Source: Psychromonas sp. Urea-02u-13 (GTDB lineage Bacteria > Pseudomonadota > Gammaproteobacteria > Enterobacterales > Psychromonadaceae). Taken from it: 55,880 nucleotides of DNA. The notes beneath the pieces were generated by a model, which was not told the origin of the DNA, did not search any database, and saw only the letters and a program-made list of their open reading frames with translations. Made by a program: the position numbers and the translations under genes. Of the stretch, positions 30,897 to 41,103 are shown piece by piece. Position 1 is the first letter of the stretch, and the number at the start of each line of letters is the position of its first letter. The DNA lies in contig NZ_PJBZ01000049.1 in NCBI RefSeq assembly GCF_002835995.1, forward strand, positions 1 to 55,880. The letters are read 5' to 3'.

Positions 30897-32258
30897 ATGA
30901 GTGCCATGAGTAGTCGAATAAATCAAAGTCTCGCTTTTTTAAATAACCTGCGCAAAATTCCGCTTGATGAGCAATCGGTTGATTGTCTATTCTCATCTAA
31001 ATCTTTTAAAGCTGAACTGTTAACACAAATAGAAAAGGCTAAATACCGCATCTATTTAACCGCACTTTATTTAGAATCTGACGAAGCCGGTAGTGACATT
31101 TTAATGGCATTGTATGCGGCAAAAAAAGCGAATCCCGCATTAAATATCATTGTTTGCATTGACTATCATCGTGCACAACGTGGGTTAATTGGCGAGAAAA
31201 AAGCAACATCTACTAACGCATCCTGGTATCAAGAAATTGAAAAAGCACAGGGTCTTGGTGTTAAAATTATCGGTATACCTGTCAAACGGAAAGAACTTTT
31301 TGGTGTACAACACCTCAAAGGTTTTATCTTTGACGAACAAATTTTATATAGCGGTGCAAGTTTTAATAACATATATCTGCATCAAGAAGAGCGCTATCGT
31401 TACGATCGTTACTGGTTAATTCATAATGTGAAATTAGCCGACTCTATGGTTTCTTTTTTAAACAAAGAGATCATCAGCAGTGGGGCCGTTGCACGTTTAA
31501 ATACAGATGTGATCACACCGATGAGCGAGCTAAAAGCCGCTCATAAAAAGCTCACCAGAAATCTAAAACAAGCACGCTTTGAGTATGAAGGTGAACGCAC
31601 CTCTGATTGTTTGGCGGTGACACCCCTTTGTGGCTTAGGGACGCGTAATAATAAATTGAATAAAACTATTCGTAAGTTATTACAAAGTGCGCAACAAGAA
31701 ATAGTGATCTTCACACCCTATTTTAACCTTCCGACCGCCATTGAACGTGATATCGGTGCGCTGTTAAAACGTGGGGTCAAATTATCTATTGTAGTGGGTG
31801 ATAAAACCGCTAACGATTTTTATATTCCTAAAGATAAACCTTTCCGTACGATTGGCGCGTTACCTTATCTTTATGAAACCAATTTAAAACGTTTTGCGAC
31901 TAAGCATCAAAAAATGTTGCAGTCAGGACAGTTAAAACTCAACCTGTGGTTACATGATCAAAACAGTTTCCATCTTAAAGGTCTGTATGTTGATAATCGC
32001 TTTATGATGTTAACGGGGCACAATTTAAACCCAAGAGCGTGGCGATTAGATGTAGAAAATGGTTTGCTGATTGACGATCCTAAGCAACAATTAAAGCCGT
32101 TAATCGACAAAGAATCACAACAGATATTTGCCAATACCTTGCTAATTACTGACCCAAGTCAGTTACAAGGGGTCAACAATTATCCTGATCACGTTAAAAA
32201 AATAATAGTACGCATGCGTCGTACTAAAGCAGATAGAATCGTCAAAGGCATCATTTAA
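30897..32258 (+). CDS. pssA: PssA, phosphatidylserine synthase
   Basis: CDP-diacylglycerol--serine O-phosphatidyltransferase of the phospholipase D superfamily, the first step to phosphatidylethanolamine. 453 aa (E. coli 451). Two HKD motifs are visible: HLKGFIFD near 142 and HLKGLYVD near 360, with GASFNN and GHNLNPRAW after them. A second ATG at 30906 is possible. It overlaps the next gene by one base. Confidence 0.95.
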   Translation: MSAMSSRINQSLAFLNNLRKIPLDEQSVDCLFSSKSFKAELLTQIEKAKYRIYLTALYLESDEAGSDILMALYAAKKANPALNIIVCIDYHRAQRGLIGEKKATSTNASWYQEIEKAQGLGVKIIGIPVKRKELFGVQHLKGFIFDEQILYSGASFNNIYLHQEERYRYDRYWLIHNVKLADSMVSFLNKEIISSGAVARLNTDVITPMSELKAAHKKLTRNLKQARFEYEGERTSDCLAVTPLCGLGTRNNKLNKTIRKLLQSAQQEIVIFTPYFNLPTAIERDIGALLKRGVKLSIVVGDKTANDFYIPKDKPFRTIGALPYLYETNLKRFATKHQKMLQSGQLKLNLWLHDQNSFHLKGLYVDNRFMMLTGHNLNPRAWRLDVENGLLIDDPKQQLKPLIDKESQQIFANTLLITDPSQLQGVNNYPDHVKKIIVRMRRTKADRIVKGII

Positions 32259-33043
32259 TGATGATGCTGCTAGGTTATATTTTACTTGGCGCGGTGGCGG
32301 GGTTAATTGCGGGTGTTTTTGGATTAGGTGGGGGCATTATCATTGTGCCCGCACTGATTTTTACTTTTAGTTACCTTCACTTTCCTCCCGAAGTATTAAC
32401 CCACATTGCTGTTGGCACCTCCCTCTCTACTATTATTTTTACCTCTCTCAGCGCTATCTATGTACACCATAAAAAACAAGCTATCTATTGGTCGTTAGCA
32501 GTGAAACTGAGCATCGGTATGTTATTTGGGGGCTTGATAGGGGCTTATTTTGCTGAAATGGTCTCCGGTCCACTATTACAAAAAGTGTTTGCGCTGTACA
32601 GTTTAACAGTTGCTTTCCAAATGTGGACATCGTGGAAACCTAAAGGGGCACTGGTCTTACCAAAAACCTTCGGGCTGGCTACTTTAGGCACTGCTATTGG
32701 CAGTATCTCAGGCCTTTTTGGTATTGCAGGGGGCTCTTTAGTGGTACCGATATTAACTTTGTACCGTATAAAAATAACCAATGCCATCGCAACGTCTGCG
32801 CTGACCGGTTTTCCGATCGCACTTTCAGGCACTATCGGTTATCTGTTAACAGGATGGAACAATAATAACTTACCCGAATACAGCCTGGGTTACGTTTATT
32901 TGCCCGCAACATTAGGTATTATTATTAGTAGTACTATTTTTGCCAAGGTGGGTGCGAAGCTTGTTCATCAATTACCGGCAGATAAATTAAAAAAATCCTT
33001 CTCTATTGTATTATTATTAGTCGCTATCAAACTGTTTTTTTAG
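32258..33043 (+). CDS. TauE/SafE (TSUP) family membrane permease, YfcA-like
   Basis: 261 aa with about eight membrane segments in two homologous halves. Each half carries the family motif: GLGGGIIIVPAL near residue 22 and GIAGGSLVVPIL near residue 157. The family moves sulfite, sulfoacetate or related organic anions; the substrate here cannot be told. The ATG overlaps the pssA stop (TAATG), so the pair is translationally linked. Confidence 0.88.
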   Translation: MMMLLGYILLGAVAGLIAGVFGLGGGIIIVPALIFTFSYLHFPPEVLTHIAVGTSLSTIIFTSLSAIYVHHKKQAIYWSLAVKLSIGMLFGGLIGAYFAEMVSGPLLQKVFALYSLTVAFQMWTSWKPKGALVLPKTFGLATLGTAIGSISGLFGIAGGSLVVPILTLYRIKITNAIATSALTGFPIALSGTIGYLLTGWNNNNLPEYSLGYVYLPATLGIIISSTIFAKVGAKLVHQLPADKLKKSFSIVLLLVAIKLFF

Positions 33044-33091
33044 CGTTTTGTTGTTTAATTAAGCAGTCGAACTATAAACTGTAAATAGCAG

Positions 33092-33119
33092 TTGATCTCG
33101 TTGTTTAGATACGTATAAT
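33092..33119 (+). promoter_or_regulatory. Sigma-70 promoter of the SRP RNA gene
   Basis: TTGATC, a 16-nt spacer, then a perfect TATAAT, 44 nt before the predicted mature 5' end of the 4.5S RNA. The leader contains a small AAGTC/GACTT hairpin. Confidence 0.75.
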
Positions 33120-33162
33120 TCATCACATCAAGTCGGCACACAGACTTGATAACAGTGACAAT

Positions 33163-33275
33163 GGTAGGCTTCTTGGTTCCTCGCATTGATAACTTATTAA
33201 CCTGGTCAGAGCCGGAAGGCAGCAGCCATAGTAAGTGATTCAAGTGCCGAGGGTTTGCTGGGGAGTCTGCCACCC
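33163..33275 (+). ncRNA. ffs: 4.5S RNA of the signal recognition particle
   Basis: The conserved SRP core is present: CTGGTCAG at 33202 and the GGAAGGCAGCAGCCA tetraloop region near 33213-33229, which binds Ffh. The ends pair as a long hairpin (GGTAGGCTT with GAGTCTGCC, with wobbles). Length is about 113 nt, the usual bacterial short form. Exact ends are estimated from pairing. It lies between the TSUP gene and lpxM. Confidence 0.93.
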
Positions 33276-33309
33276 ACCTCCTCATTCTTAGCTTGTCAAA
33301 GGCCTAAAA

Positions 33310-34272
33310 ATGATTCAGTACAAATCTAGTTTCGATACATCTCTAAAATTAAAACACCTACATCCAAAATATTGGGTAACCTGGTCGTTATTATTTCTAT
33401 TATTCTTATTTAGTTTTTGCCCCATTCGATTACGCGATCGTTTTGCAGCACTTGTCGCTAAATTTATTTATACTAAAAAATTCTTAAACAAGCGAAAAAA
33501 AATTGCTTTTATAAACCTCGGTTTATGTTTTCCTGAATACAGTGAAGAAGATAAAGACGCATTAATGCGTAAAAACATAAAAGCCATTGCACAGATATCA
33601 TTATCGCTGGGTGAGCTTTTCTTTCGTAGCCATAAACATATTCTATCGCGCAGCCATGTTGTCGGTGAAGAACATATTATCGCCGCTGAAAAAGCCGGTA
33701 AATCCATTATCTTCTTAGGCCCGCATTGTTATGGTTTAGATTTTGGTGGTATTGCTGCTATCAATGCACGCGGTTACCCACTTTCAAGCATGTTTAAAGA
33801 TTATAAAAACCCTATCTTTGATTGGTTTGTTACACGCTACCGTACTCGTTTTACCCATTTAAGTGGTAAAGGTGCACTTTATCACCGCAGTGAAGGCTTA
33901 AAACCTGCCATTAAAAGCTTGCGTGATAAAACCCATTTTTATTATTTACCCGATGAAGATCACGGCCGTGAAAACAGTGTATTTAGTGATTTTTATGGCA
34001 CCCAAAAAGCAACCTTGCCTATGATCGGCCGATTGGCTAAATTAGGTAAAGCCGTGGTTATCCCATTTTATACGTCATACAACGAAAAAACGGCAAAATA
34101 CGATGTGTTTTTCCATGCGCCGTTGACCGAGATTCCGAGCGGCGATGAACTTGAAGATACTAAGATTATGAACCGTGCGATTGAAAAGTTGATTGATGAA
34201 GATCGTAGCCAGTATATGTGGGCGCTAAAGTTATTACGCACGCGGCCGATTGTTGGTGAGAAAATATATTAA
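33310..34272 (+). CDS. lpxM: LpxM-type lipid A secondary acyltransferase
   Basis: Inner membrane acyltransferase that adds the last acyl chain to Kdo2-lipid A. 320 aa. An N-terminal membrane segment (WVTWSLLFLLFLFSFCPI) is followed by the H-x4-D catalytic motif HCYGLD near residue 138, and by YYLPDEDHGRENSVFSDFYG and KATLPMIGRLA, which favour LpxM over LpxL. The last enzyme's acyl-chain choice cannot be read from sequence. AAAGG precedes the ATG. Confidence 0.88.
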   Translation: MIQYKSSFDTSLKLKHLHPKYWVTWSLLFLLFLFSFCPIRLRDRFAALVAKFIYTKKFLNKRKKIAFINLGLCFPEYSEEDKDALMRKNIKAIAQISLSLGELFFRSHKHILSRSHVVGEEHIIAAEKAGKSIIFLGPHCYGLDFGGIAAINARGYPLSSMFKDYKNPIFDWFVTRYRTRFTHLSGKGALYHRSEGLKPAIKSLRDKTHFYYLPDEDHGRENSVFSDFYGTQKATLPMIGRLAKLGKAVVIPFYTSYNEKTAKYDVFFHAPLTEIPSGDELEDTKIMNRAIEKLIDEDRSQYMWALKLLRTRPIVGEKIY

Positions 34273-34300
34273 AAAAACTCAGGCTTGCCTGAGTTTTTAC
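34273..34300. terminator. Bidirectional terminator between lpxM and yciK
   Basis: AAACTCAGGC TT GCCTGAGTTT with A-run and T-run on the two sides, between convergent genes. Confidence 0.9.
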
Positions 34301-34310
34301 TTTTTAGTGC

Positions 34311-35048
34311 TTATTGTGCGTTAATACGCTGTCCGGTCACTGCGATGCTGTCATCACTTAACAAGTAAAGGTAAGTGGGCATAATCTCTATTGGCGTTTT
34401 TAATAATGACGTGTCTTCGCCCGGAAATGCATTTGCACGCATTCCTGTACGGGTTGCCCCTGGATTAATCGCATTAAAGCGTAACGTACTGTTTTCAAAT
34501 TCATCGGCCAGTGTTTGCATCATGCCCTCTGTTGCAAATTTAGAGACACTATAAGCGCCCCAATAAGCTCTTCCTGAATTACCTACACTTGAGGTCGTGA
34601 AGATCGTTGAAGCATGCTCTGCAAGCGCAAGTACCGGTATTAATGCTTTAGTTAACATAAACTGTGCCGTGAGATTGGTTTGTATTACTTCATCCCAGGT
34701 GGATTTTTCAATTTGAGCAAAAGGGCCTAATACACCTAACTGGCTCGCGTTATGTACTAGCGCATCTAATTTACCGTATTCGCGTTTAATCGTATCTGCT
34801 AAGTCTGCGTAATGTGTTTCGCTTGCGCCATTAAGGTCAACGGGTAAAATTGATGCCTGTTGTTTACCTAACTTTTCAATTTGATCATAAACGGCTTCTA
34901 ATTTCTTGACGGTTTTGCCCAGTAAAATAACCGTTGCGCCTTGTTCAGCACATTGCAGTGCCAAGGTCTTACCAATACCATCACCAGCGCCGGTAATTAA
35001 CACCGTCTTGTTGATTAAACCGTCTGTTTGAGCTTGATATTCTTTCAT
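34311..35048 (-). CDS. yciK: YciK, short-chain dehydrogenase
   Basis: SDR-family oxidoreductase of 245 aa. The cofactor motif TGAGDGIG is near 19-26, HNASQLG near 97, the catalytic Ser in TSSVGNSG and Tyr-x3-Lys in YSVSK. The ATG at 35048 aligns with the E. coli YciK N-terminus (MKEYQAQTDGL); ATG at 35060 is possible, and longer frames run into the sohB side. Its substrate is unknown. It lies next to sohB and topA as in enterics. Confidence 0.88.
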   Translation of the reverse strand: MKEYQAQTDGLINKTVLITGAGDGIGKTLALQCAEQGATVILLGKTVKKLEAVYDQIEKLGKQQASILPVDLNGASETHYADLADTIKREYGKLDALVHNASQLGVLGPFAQIEKSTWDEVIQTNLTAQFMLTKALIPVLALAEHASTIFTTSSVGNSGRAYWGAYSVSKFATEGMMQTLADEFENSTLRFNAINPGATRTGMRANAFPGEDTSLLKTPIEIMPTYLYLLSDDSIAVTGQRINAQ

Positions 35049-35178
35049 AAACTTTCTCATTGAACTTAAATTAGACGAATAGTAACTTTTTTTCGCTAAA
35101 AGACTCAAACTCTTTTGTGCCTGAGCGAAGTTTTTGTCATGATATGCCACATTAATCTTAAACTTTAGGGATAACACT

Positions 35179-36228
35179 GTGGAATTTTTATTTGAATATG
35201 GCCTGTTTCTTGCCAAAGCGATCACCTTTGTGGTCACTGTTGCTGCACTTTTAATCATTGTTATCGCATTGACGAGTAAGCAAAAAACCAAAAAAGGTGA
35301 AATCGAATTAACTGATATTTCTGAGCAATTAAAAGAAACTAAAAAATCGATTGAAGAACAATTATTGTCAGCGCCTTTATTAAAAGCACGTCAAAAGAAA
35401 GACAAAAAAGCAGAGAAAGAGAAAGTAAAACTTGCTAAAAAACTGGCTAAAGATGGCGAAGAAGCTGCATCACTTGCACAACTATATGTGCTTGATTTTA
35501 AGGGCAGTATTGATGCCAAAGAAGTGAGTTCATTACGTGAAGAAATTACCGCTATTTTGTCCGTGGCGAGTGACAAAGACGAAGTGTTTGTACGCCTTGA
35601 AAGTGGCGGTGGCATGGTCCATGGATATGGATTAGCCGCGTCACAACTACAACGTTTAAAAGATAACAATATTCCGTTAACTATTGCGGTTGATAAAGTG
35701 GCGGCTAGTGGCGGTTATATGATGACTTGTATCGCTGATAAAATTATCTCTGCTCCCTTTGCTATTTTGGGATCTATTGGTGTTATCGCGCAAATTCCAA
35801 ACTTTCATAAAGTATTAAAAAAGCACGATATTGAATTTGAACAACTGACTGCTGGCGATTACAAACGTACATTAACCATGTTTGGCGAAAATGACGACAA
35901 AGGGCGTGCTAAATTCAAACAAGAATTACAAGAGACACACGACTTATTTAAAACTTTTGTGAGCGATCACCGTCCATCAATTGATATTGAAAAAGTGGCA
36001 ACGGGTGAGCATTGGTATGGTTTGCAAGCGATTAAACTAAACCTAGTTGATAAGATTTCAACCAGTGATGATTACTTACTATCACAATTAGATAATCGTC
36101 ATATTGTACAAATCAAATATACACAACGTAAAAAGTTAGCCGATAAATTTGGCCAGAGTGCTTCATTGGCGTTTGAAAACAGTTTATTAAAATTAATGCA
36201 GTTAAATGTAAGCCGACTATTCAAATAA
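35179..36228 (+). CDS. sohB: SohB, inner membrane peptidase of the S49 family
   Basis: 349 aa, the same length as E. coli SohB. N-terminal membrane segment (AITFVVTVAALLIIVIALT), a charged Lys-rich linker (about 45-95), then one SppA-like protease domain with the Ser in KVAASGGYMM and a following Lys in AGDYKRTL. A quality-control role, overlapping HtrA in E. coli. Divergent from yciK. It has a single protease domain, unlike sppA in this window. Confidence 0.93.
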   Translation: MEFLFEYGLFLAKAITFVVTVAALLIIVIALTSKQKTKKGEIELTDISEQLKETKKSIEEQLLSAPLLKARQKKDKKAEKEKVKLAKKLAKDGEEAASLAQLYVLDFKGSIDAKEVSSLREEITAILSVASDKDEVFVRLESGGGMVHGYGLAASQLQRLKDNNIPLTIAVDKVAASGGYMMTCIADKIISAPFAILGSIGVIAQIPNFHKVLKKHDIEFEQLTAGDYKRTLTMFGENDDKGRAKFKQELQETHDLFKTFVSDHRPSIDIEKVATGEHWYGLQAIKLNLVDKISTSDDYLLSQLDNRHIVQIKYTQRKKLADKFGQSASLAFENSLLKLMQLNVSRLFK

Positions 36229-36278
36229 GCGACTGTTTAATTATTAAATAATATGACTGCTTATTGAACAGATAAGTG

Positions 36279-36307
36279 AGCCAACTATCATTTAGTTGGC
36301 TTTTTTA
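36279..36307 (+). terminator. Terminator of sohB
   Basis: GCCAACT atcattt AGTTGGC followed by six T. Confidence 0.88.
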
Positions 36308-36381
36308 TCTCATTTTAAGCGCTTATTTAAAATATAAGTTGCTATTCCCGTTGTCTTTGGCTTATATAAAAAGGAAATTCA

Positions 36382-36447
36382 ATGGATGAATCAAAATTAG
36401 CGTCGTACCTCCCAATCATGACTATCTTAGGGCTAGAAGAATTATGA
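36382..36447 (+). CDS. Possible 21-aa leader peptide coupled to topA
   Basis: A short frame, [21 protein letters not shown], starts at an ATG preceded by AAAAAGGA at good spacing. Its TGA overlaps the topA ATG (ATGA). The arrangement suggests translational coupling, with topA translation depending on ribosomes that finish this ORF. It shows no run of one amino acid typical of attenuation. It may also be a remnant or chance. Confidence 0.4.
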   Translation: MDESKLASYLPIMTILGLEEL

Positions 36448-39128
36448 GCAAATCTCTTGTTATTGTGGAATCACCTGCAAAAGCAAAAACTATCAATAAA
36501 TATCTTGGTAAAGACTTTATTGTAAAATCCAGTGTGGGCCATATCCGTGATCTTCCGACCAGTGGTAGTGCGAAACAAACAATTGATGCGAAGAAGAAAA
36601 AATCTCTCGCAGGCATGACGCCAGCTAAAAAAGCAAAAGAACAAGCAAAAAGGGCACAAGAAGCACTTGTGACTCGCATGGGGATCGATCCTAATAATGG
36701 CTGGAAAGCACATTATGAGATTCTACCGGGCAAAGAAAAAGTGGTTGCAGAGCTACAAAAATTAGCTAAAGACGCACCTACTATCTATCTCGCGGCCGAT
36801 TTGGATAGAGAAGGGGAAGCAATCGCTTGGCATTTAAAAGAGATTCTAGGCGGTGATGAAAGCAAATATCAACGTGTTGTATTTAATGAAATAACAGAAT
36901 CTGCTATTCAAGAAGCGTTTAAAAATCCCACTGAACTCAATTTAAACAGCGTTAAAGCCCAACAAACACGTCGATTTTTAGATCGTGTAGTTGGTTTTAT
37001 GGTCTCTCCTTTATTGTGGAAAAAAGTAGCACGCGGCTTATCTGCCGGACGAGTGCAGTCAGTTGCTGTGCGCTTATTAGTTGAACGTGAACGTTTGATT
37101 AAAGCGTTTAACCCTGATGAATATTGGGATTTACACGCAGAAACACAAAGCAGTAATAAAACAGAATTACGCTTGGAAGTTTTTAAAGAAGACGGCAACG
37201 CCTTTAAACCAACGACTGAAGCGCAAACAACCAAAGCGGTTAACGTATTAAAAACGGCACAGTACAAATTACTGTCTCGTGAAGATAAACCCACTAAAAG
37301 TAAAGCAAGTGCGCCTTTTATCACTTCAACATTACAACAAGCGGCGAGTACTCGTTTAAGTTTTGGCGTGAAAAAAACCATGATGTTAGCGCAGCGTTTA
37401 TATGAAGCCGGTTACATCACTTACATGCGTACGGATTCTACCAATCTAAGTAAAGATGCGGTTGCGTCGGCACGTGAATATATCAGCGCTGAGTTTGGTG
37501 CAAACTATATTCCAGAAGAGCCTGTTACTTTTAGTAGTAAATCAGGCGCTCAAGAAGCCCATGAAGCGATTCGTCCTTCAGACGTGACTCAGCTGGCCGC
37601 TTTGCTAAACGGCGTTGACCGTGATGCAATGCGCTTATATGAGCTTATCTGGCGTCAGTTCTTGGCATGTCAAATGTTACCTGCGCTTTATGATGCCTCA
37701 ACCTTAGTGGTGGAAGCGGAGAATTACCTGTTACGTGCTAAAGGCCGTACCTTACGTTTTGCTGGTTGGACAAAAGCGCAACCTGTGGCGAAAAGTAAAG
37801 TAGATGACGTACATTTACCTGATTTAGCGATTGGCGAGATCCTTGATCTTGTTGAGCTTGAGCCAAAACAGCATTTCACTAAACCGCCTGCACGTTTTAC
37901 TGAAGCTGCACTTGTGAAAGAGCTTGAGAAAAAAGGCATTGGCCGTCCATCTACCTATGCAAGTATCATCTCAACGATTCAAGATCGCGGTTATGTAAAA
38001 GTAGACAAACGTCGTTTTTACGCGGTTAAAATGGGCGAGATTGTCAGTGATCGTCTGACCGAGAACTTTGTTGAATTAATGAGTTACGACTTTACTGCTG
38101 AGATGGAAGGTAACCTTGATGCGATTGCAGAAGGTAAAGCCGACTGGGTTGCTGAATTAGATCGTTTTTACGCCGGTCTGGTCAAATTACTTGAAAAAGC
38201 AGAATTACCTGAAGACGAAGGTGGCATGCGCCTTAACGAACCCGTTGCTATTAAAGAAGTGCGCTGTCCTACTTGTGAACGTGAAATGGGTATTCGTACC
38301 GCGTCTACGGGTGTGTTCTTAGGCTGTTCAGGTTATGCATTACCGCCTAAAGAGCGTTGTAAAACAACAATTAACTTAGTGGATGGCGAAGAAGTAGAAG
38401 ATATTCTCAGTAATGAAGATCTTGAAACGGCAGCCCTGATGGCTAAGAAACGTTGTCCTAAATGTGACATGGCAATGGACAGCTACTTAATCGACGAAAC
38501 ACGTAAGTTACATGTTTGTGGTAATAACCCAATTTGTGATGGTCATGAAGTTGAAACTGGCGAGTTTAAAATCAAAGGTTACGACGGCCCGGTTGTTGAA
38601 TGTGACAAGTGTGGCAATGACATGCAGCTCAAAGATGGCCGTTTTGGCAAGTACATGGGTTGTACTAACGAAGAGTGTAAAAACACACGTAAGATTCTAC
38701 GCAGTGGTGAAGTTGCACCACCTAAAGAAGATCCGGTTCATCTTGAAGAGTTAGGTTGTGAGCAAAGTGATGCCTACTTTATTCTTCGTGATGGCGCCTC
38801 TGGTATCTTCTTAGCTGCCAGCACCTTCCCACGTTCACGTGAGACACGTGCGCCACAAGTTGCAGAATTAAAACGTTTTAAAGACCGTATTTCTGAAAAG
38901 TTTTATTATTTATCAGAAGCACCAGAGGTGGATCCTGCTGGGAATCCTGCTGTTATTCGTTATAGCCGTAAAAACAAAGAGCAATATGTCATGACAGAAA
39001 TTGACAAAAAAGCGACAGGTTGGACTGCTAAATACGTAGGTGGCGAACTGAAAGACAAAGTATTGTCTGGTGGTAAGTGGGTTGAAGAACAAACTAAAAA
39101 ACGTGCGGTAAAGAAAAAAGAAGAATAA
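36444..39128 (+). CDS. topA: TopA, DNA topoisomerase I
   Basis: Type IA topoisomerase that relaxes negative supercoils. 894 aa (E. coli 865). The TOPRIM domain begins [18 protein letters not shown] with the [13 protein letters not shown] acidic motif. The nucleophile Tyr is in [13 protein letters not shown] near residue 325. At least three Cys4 zinc ribbons follow near 609-760 ([27 protein letters not shown]), then a basic tail. The internal [20 protein letters not shown] insertion near the N-terminus is also seen in other gammaproteobacteria. Confidence 0.97.
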   Translation: MSKSLVIVESPAKAKTINKYLGKDFIVKSSVGHIRDLPTSGSAKQTIDAKKKKSLAGMTPAKKAKEQAKRAQEALVTRMGIDPNNGWKAHYEILPGKEKVVAELQKLAKDAPTIYLAADLDREGEAIAWHLKEILGGDESKYQRVVFNEITESAIQEAFKNPTELNLNSVKAQQTRRFLDRVVGFMVSPLLWKKVARGLSAGRVQSVAVRLLVERERLIKAFNPDEYWDLHAETQSSNKTELRLEVFKEDGNAFKPTTEAQTTKAVNVLKTAQYKLLSREDKPTKSKASAPFITSTLQQAASTRLSFGVKKTMMLAQRLYEAGYITYMRTDSTNLSKDAVASAREYISAEFGANYIPEEPVTFSSKSGAQEAHEAIRPSDVTQLAALLNGVDRDAMRLYELIWRQFLACQMLPALYDASTLVVEAENYLLRAKGRTLRFAGWTKAQPVAKSKVDDVHLPDLAIGEILDLVELEPKQHFTKPPARFTEAALVKELEKKGIGRPSTYASIISTIQDRGYVKVDKRRFYAVKMGEIVSDRLTENFVELMSYDFTAEMEGNLDAIAEGKADWVAELDRFYAGLVKLLEKAELPEDEGGMRLNEPVAIKEVRCPTCEREMGIRTASTGVFLGCSGYALPPKERCKTTINLVDGEEVEDILSNEDLETAALMAKKRCPKCDMAMDSYLIDETRKLHVCGNNPICDGHEVETGEFKIKGYDGPVVECDKCGNDMQLKDGRFGKYMGCTNEECKNTRKILRSGEVAPPKEDPVHLEELGCEQSDAYFILRDGASGIFLAASTFPRSRETRAPQVAELKRFKDRISEKFYYLSEAPEVDPAGNPAVIRYSRKNKEQYVMTEIDKKATGWTAKYVGGELKDKVLSGGKWVEEQTKKRAVKKKEE

Positions 39129-39160
39129 TCATTAATTGATTGTTAGCAATACTCAAATCA

Positions 39161-39184
39161 AGGTAGCGAAAGCTACCTTTTTTG
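39161..39184 (+). terminator. Terminator of topA
   Basis: AGGTAGC gaaa GCTACCT followed by T7; a GNRA-type loop. Confidence 0.9.
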
Positions 39185-39336
39185 ATCCCGCCTGTAAATT
39201 CCTATGTGAGCTACCGCATAGAAAAAAAACTCAAACAGGTCATTATTTGACCTGATTCAAACTTTTAAAACTGCATCAATAATGTTTCAAATTATTAATC
39301 TAATTTTAGATTAATAATTTTTTATTGAGAAAATTT

Positions 39337-39831
39337 ATGCCTATCTATTCCTTGTTAAGTGAATTAGACCGCAAGGTCATTCTATTCACCTATGAACAAC
39401 CCAAAAATAGTAAAAAGCGACTACTCAATGGCTTGCTAAACGAGGAGTACCGCGCTTTTATCATTACCGAAGGCGAGTACATTCTTTGGGAGTTAGAAAA
39501 GCGTAAATTGCTTGAAGCTGAAATTATTGCCCATGCATGGCTGGTCACTTCGATTAAAAATGATTCATTAGTTTTCAATTTCCAAGATCAACACCGTTTA
39601 ACGGTGAGTAGCTTGTTTGATGATGAGCAGTGCGATGGTCAATGGAAATTAGAACATGGCATATTAAAAGTGCGCTTTGAGTATCAAGGTCAAGGCTACG
39701 ACATTAATATTATTGCTAATAACAACCGCTCAATACATTCTGCACTGCAAATAATCGATAATAAAAGTGTCGATTTATTAAAAGTTGCACCGATTAGTCA
39801 TGCCAAATACGGCAAAGCATTATTGGATTAA
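39337..39831 (+). CDS. Unknown protein upstream of glgC
   Basis: 164 aa from the ATG at 39337, preceded by GAGAAA. No signal peptide or membrane segment; mixed alpha/beta composition with a Trp/Leu-rich middle (GEYILWELEKRKLLEAE). I do not recognise a family or a catalytic motif. The stop lies 9 nt before the glgC ATG, so they are probably one transcript, which hints at a role near glycogen or ADP-glucose metabolism. Confidence 0.75.
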   Translation: MPIYSLLSELDRKVILFTYEQPKNSKKRLLNGLLNEEYRAFIITEGEYILWELEKRKLLEAEIIAHAWLVTSIKNDSLVFNFQDQHRLTVSSLFDDEQCDGQWKLEHGILKVRFEYQGQGYDINIIANNNRSIHSALQIIDNKSVDLLKVAPISHAKYGKALLD

Positions 39832-39840
39832 GAGGTGTCA

Positions 39841-41103
39841 ATGTCACAACATATTGGATTAATAACACGCGATACGATTGCTTTAATACTCGCAGGGGGA
39901 AAGGGCAGTCGTCTAAAGCAGCTAACAGAAGATCGTGCAAAACCAGGGTTGCCCTTTGGTGGTAAGTATAAAATCATTGATTTTACGTTATCAAACTGTA
40001 TGAACTCGGGGATTCGCCGTATTGATGTATTAACACAATATAAATCCTCAGAGCTGTTGAGCCATGTTCAAAAAGCCTGGAGTCGCATGCCATGGGAACT
40101 CGGTGAATATGTCAATATCGTGCCTGCTCAGCAACAAATCGGCGACCTTTGGTATCGTGGCACTGCGGATGCGGTTTATCAGAACCTTAAACAACTGCGT
40201 AAGCAGCATTGTAAGTATGTATTAATTCTGGGCGGCGATCATATCTACAAAATGGATTACAGTCGCATGTTGCGCCGACACGCTAAAAACAAAGCGGATA
40301 TCTCCATTGCAACCATCCCTGTTAATTGCAAAAGCGCGAGTGCATTTGGGGTGTTAAATACCGATAAAGAGATGCGTGTGATCGATTTTGTTGAGAAACC
40401 CGAAAACCCACCTGAAATGGCAAGTCTGCCTGGAAAATCGTTAGTCTCGATGGGCGTTTACATTTTTAACTTTGATATTTTGGAACAACTATTACTTGAA
40501 GATGCTTGCTTAGATGTTTCACAACATGATTTTGGTTATAACATTATCCCTAAAGCGATTAATGAACATGCGGTATATGCCTATATTTTTGATGCAGATG
40601 GTTGTGCGGATGTACAAGCTTACTGGAAAGATGTGGGTACCATTGATCAATATTTCTCGGCTAATTTAGATCTGGTGCAAGTAGAGCCTGAGCTGAATCT
40701 TTACGATAAACATTGGCCTATTTATTCATTCCAAGAACAGTTACCGGGAGCAAAATTTATATTTGACCAAGAAAGTTGCCGTGGGCAAGCGGTTGACAGT
40801 GTTATCACCGCGGGCTGCATTATTTCTGGCGCGAGCGTTAAAAAATCATTGTTATCCACCTGTGTCACCGTAGAGCGACACAGTGAATTAGAGCGCTGTG
40901 TTATTTTACCGAATGTCAGTATTGGACGACATTGTAAATTGTTAAACGTACTGGTTGTCGAAGATTGTATTATTCCTGATGGTTTTACTATTGGTTATGA
41001 CTTAGAAAGTGATAAAAATTACTATGAAATATCAGAAAGTGGCGTGATATTAGTCACTCAGGCAATGATTGATAATTTTTTAAAAATTGAGCATGGAGGT
41101 TAA
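39841..41103 (+). CDS. glgC: GlgC, glucose-1-phosphate adenylyltransferase
   Basis: Makes ADP-glucose for glycogen synthesis. 420 aa (E. coli 431). The nucleotidyltransferase motif ALILAGGKGSRLKQLT includes the Lys/Arg of the allosteric site, followed by KPGLPFGGKYKIIDF, WYRGTADAV, GDHIYKMDYS and FVEKPENPP. The C-terminal left-handed beta-helix is present. ATG at 39841 is well spaced from AAGAGG. No glgA, glgB or glgP adjoins it. A repeat element starts immediately after its stop codon. Confidence 0.95.
   Translation: MSQHIGLITRDTIALILAGGKGSRLKQLTEDRAKPGLPFGGKYKIIDFTLSNCMNSGIRRIDVLTQYKSSELLSHVQKAWSRMPWELGEYVNIVPAQQQIGDLWYRGTADAVYQNLKQLRKQHCKYVLILGGDHIYKMDYSRMLRRHAKNKADISIATIPVNCKSASAFGVLNTDKEMRVIDFVEKPENPPEMASLPGKSLVSMGVYIFNFDILEQLLLEDACLDVSQHDFGYNIIPKAINEHAVYAYIFDADGCADVQAYWKDVGTIDQYFSANLDLVQVEPELNLYDKHWPIYSFQEQLPGAKFIFDQESCRGQAVDSVITAGCIISGASVKKSLLSTCVTVERHSELERCVILPNVSIGRHCKLLNVLVVEDCIIPDGFTIGYDLESDKNYYEISESGVILVTQAMIDNFLKIEHGG

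Noticed and set aside
33055-33285. Minus-strand 76-codon frame over the SRP RNA region
   Set aside because: It is a shadow of the ffs gene, whose conserved core and pairing are clear.
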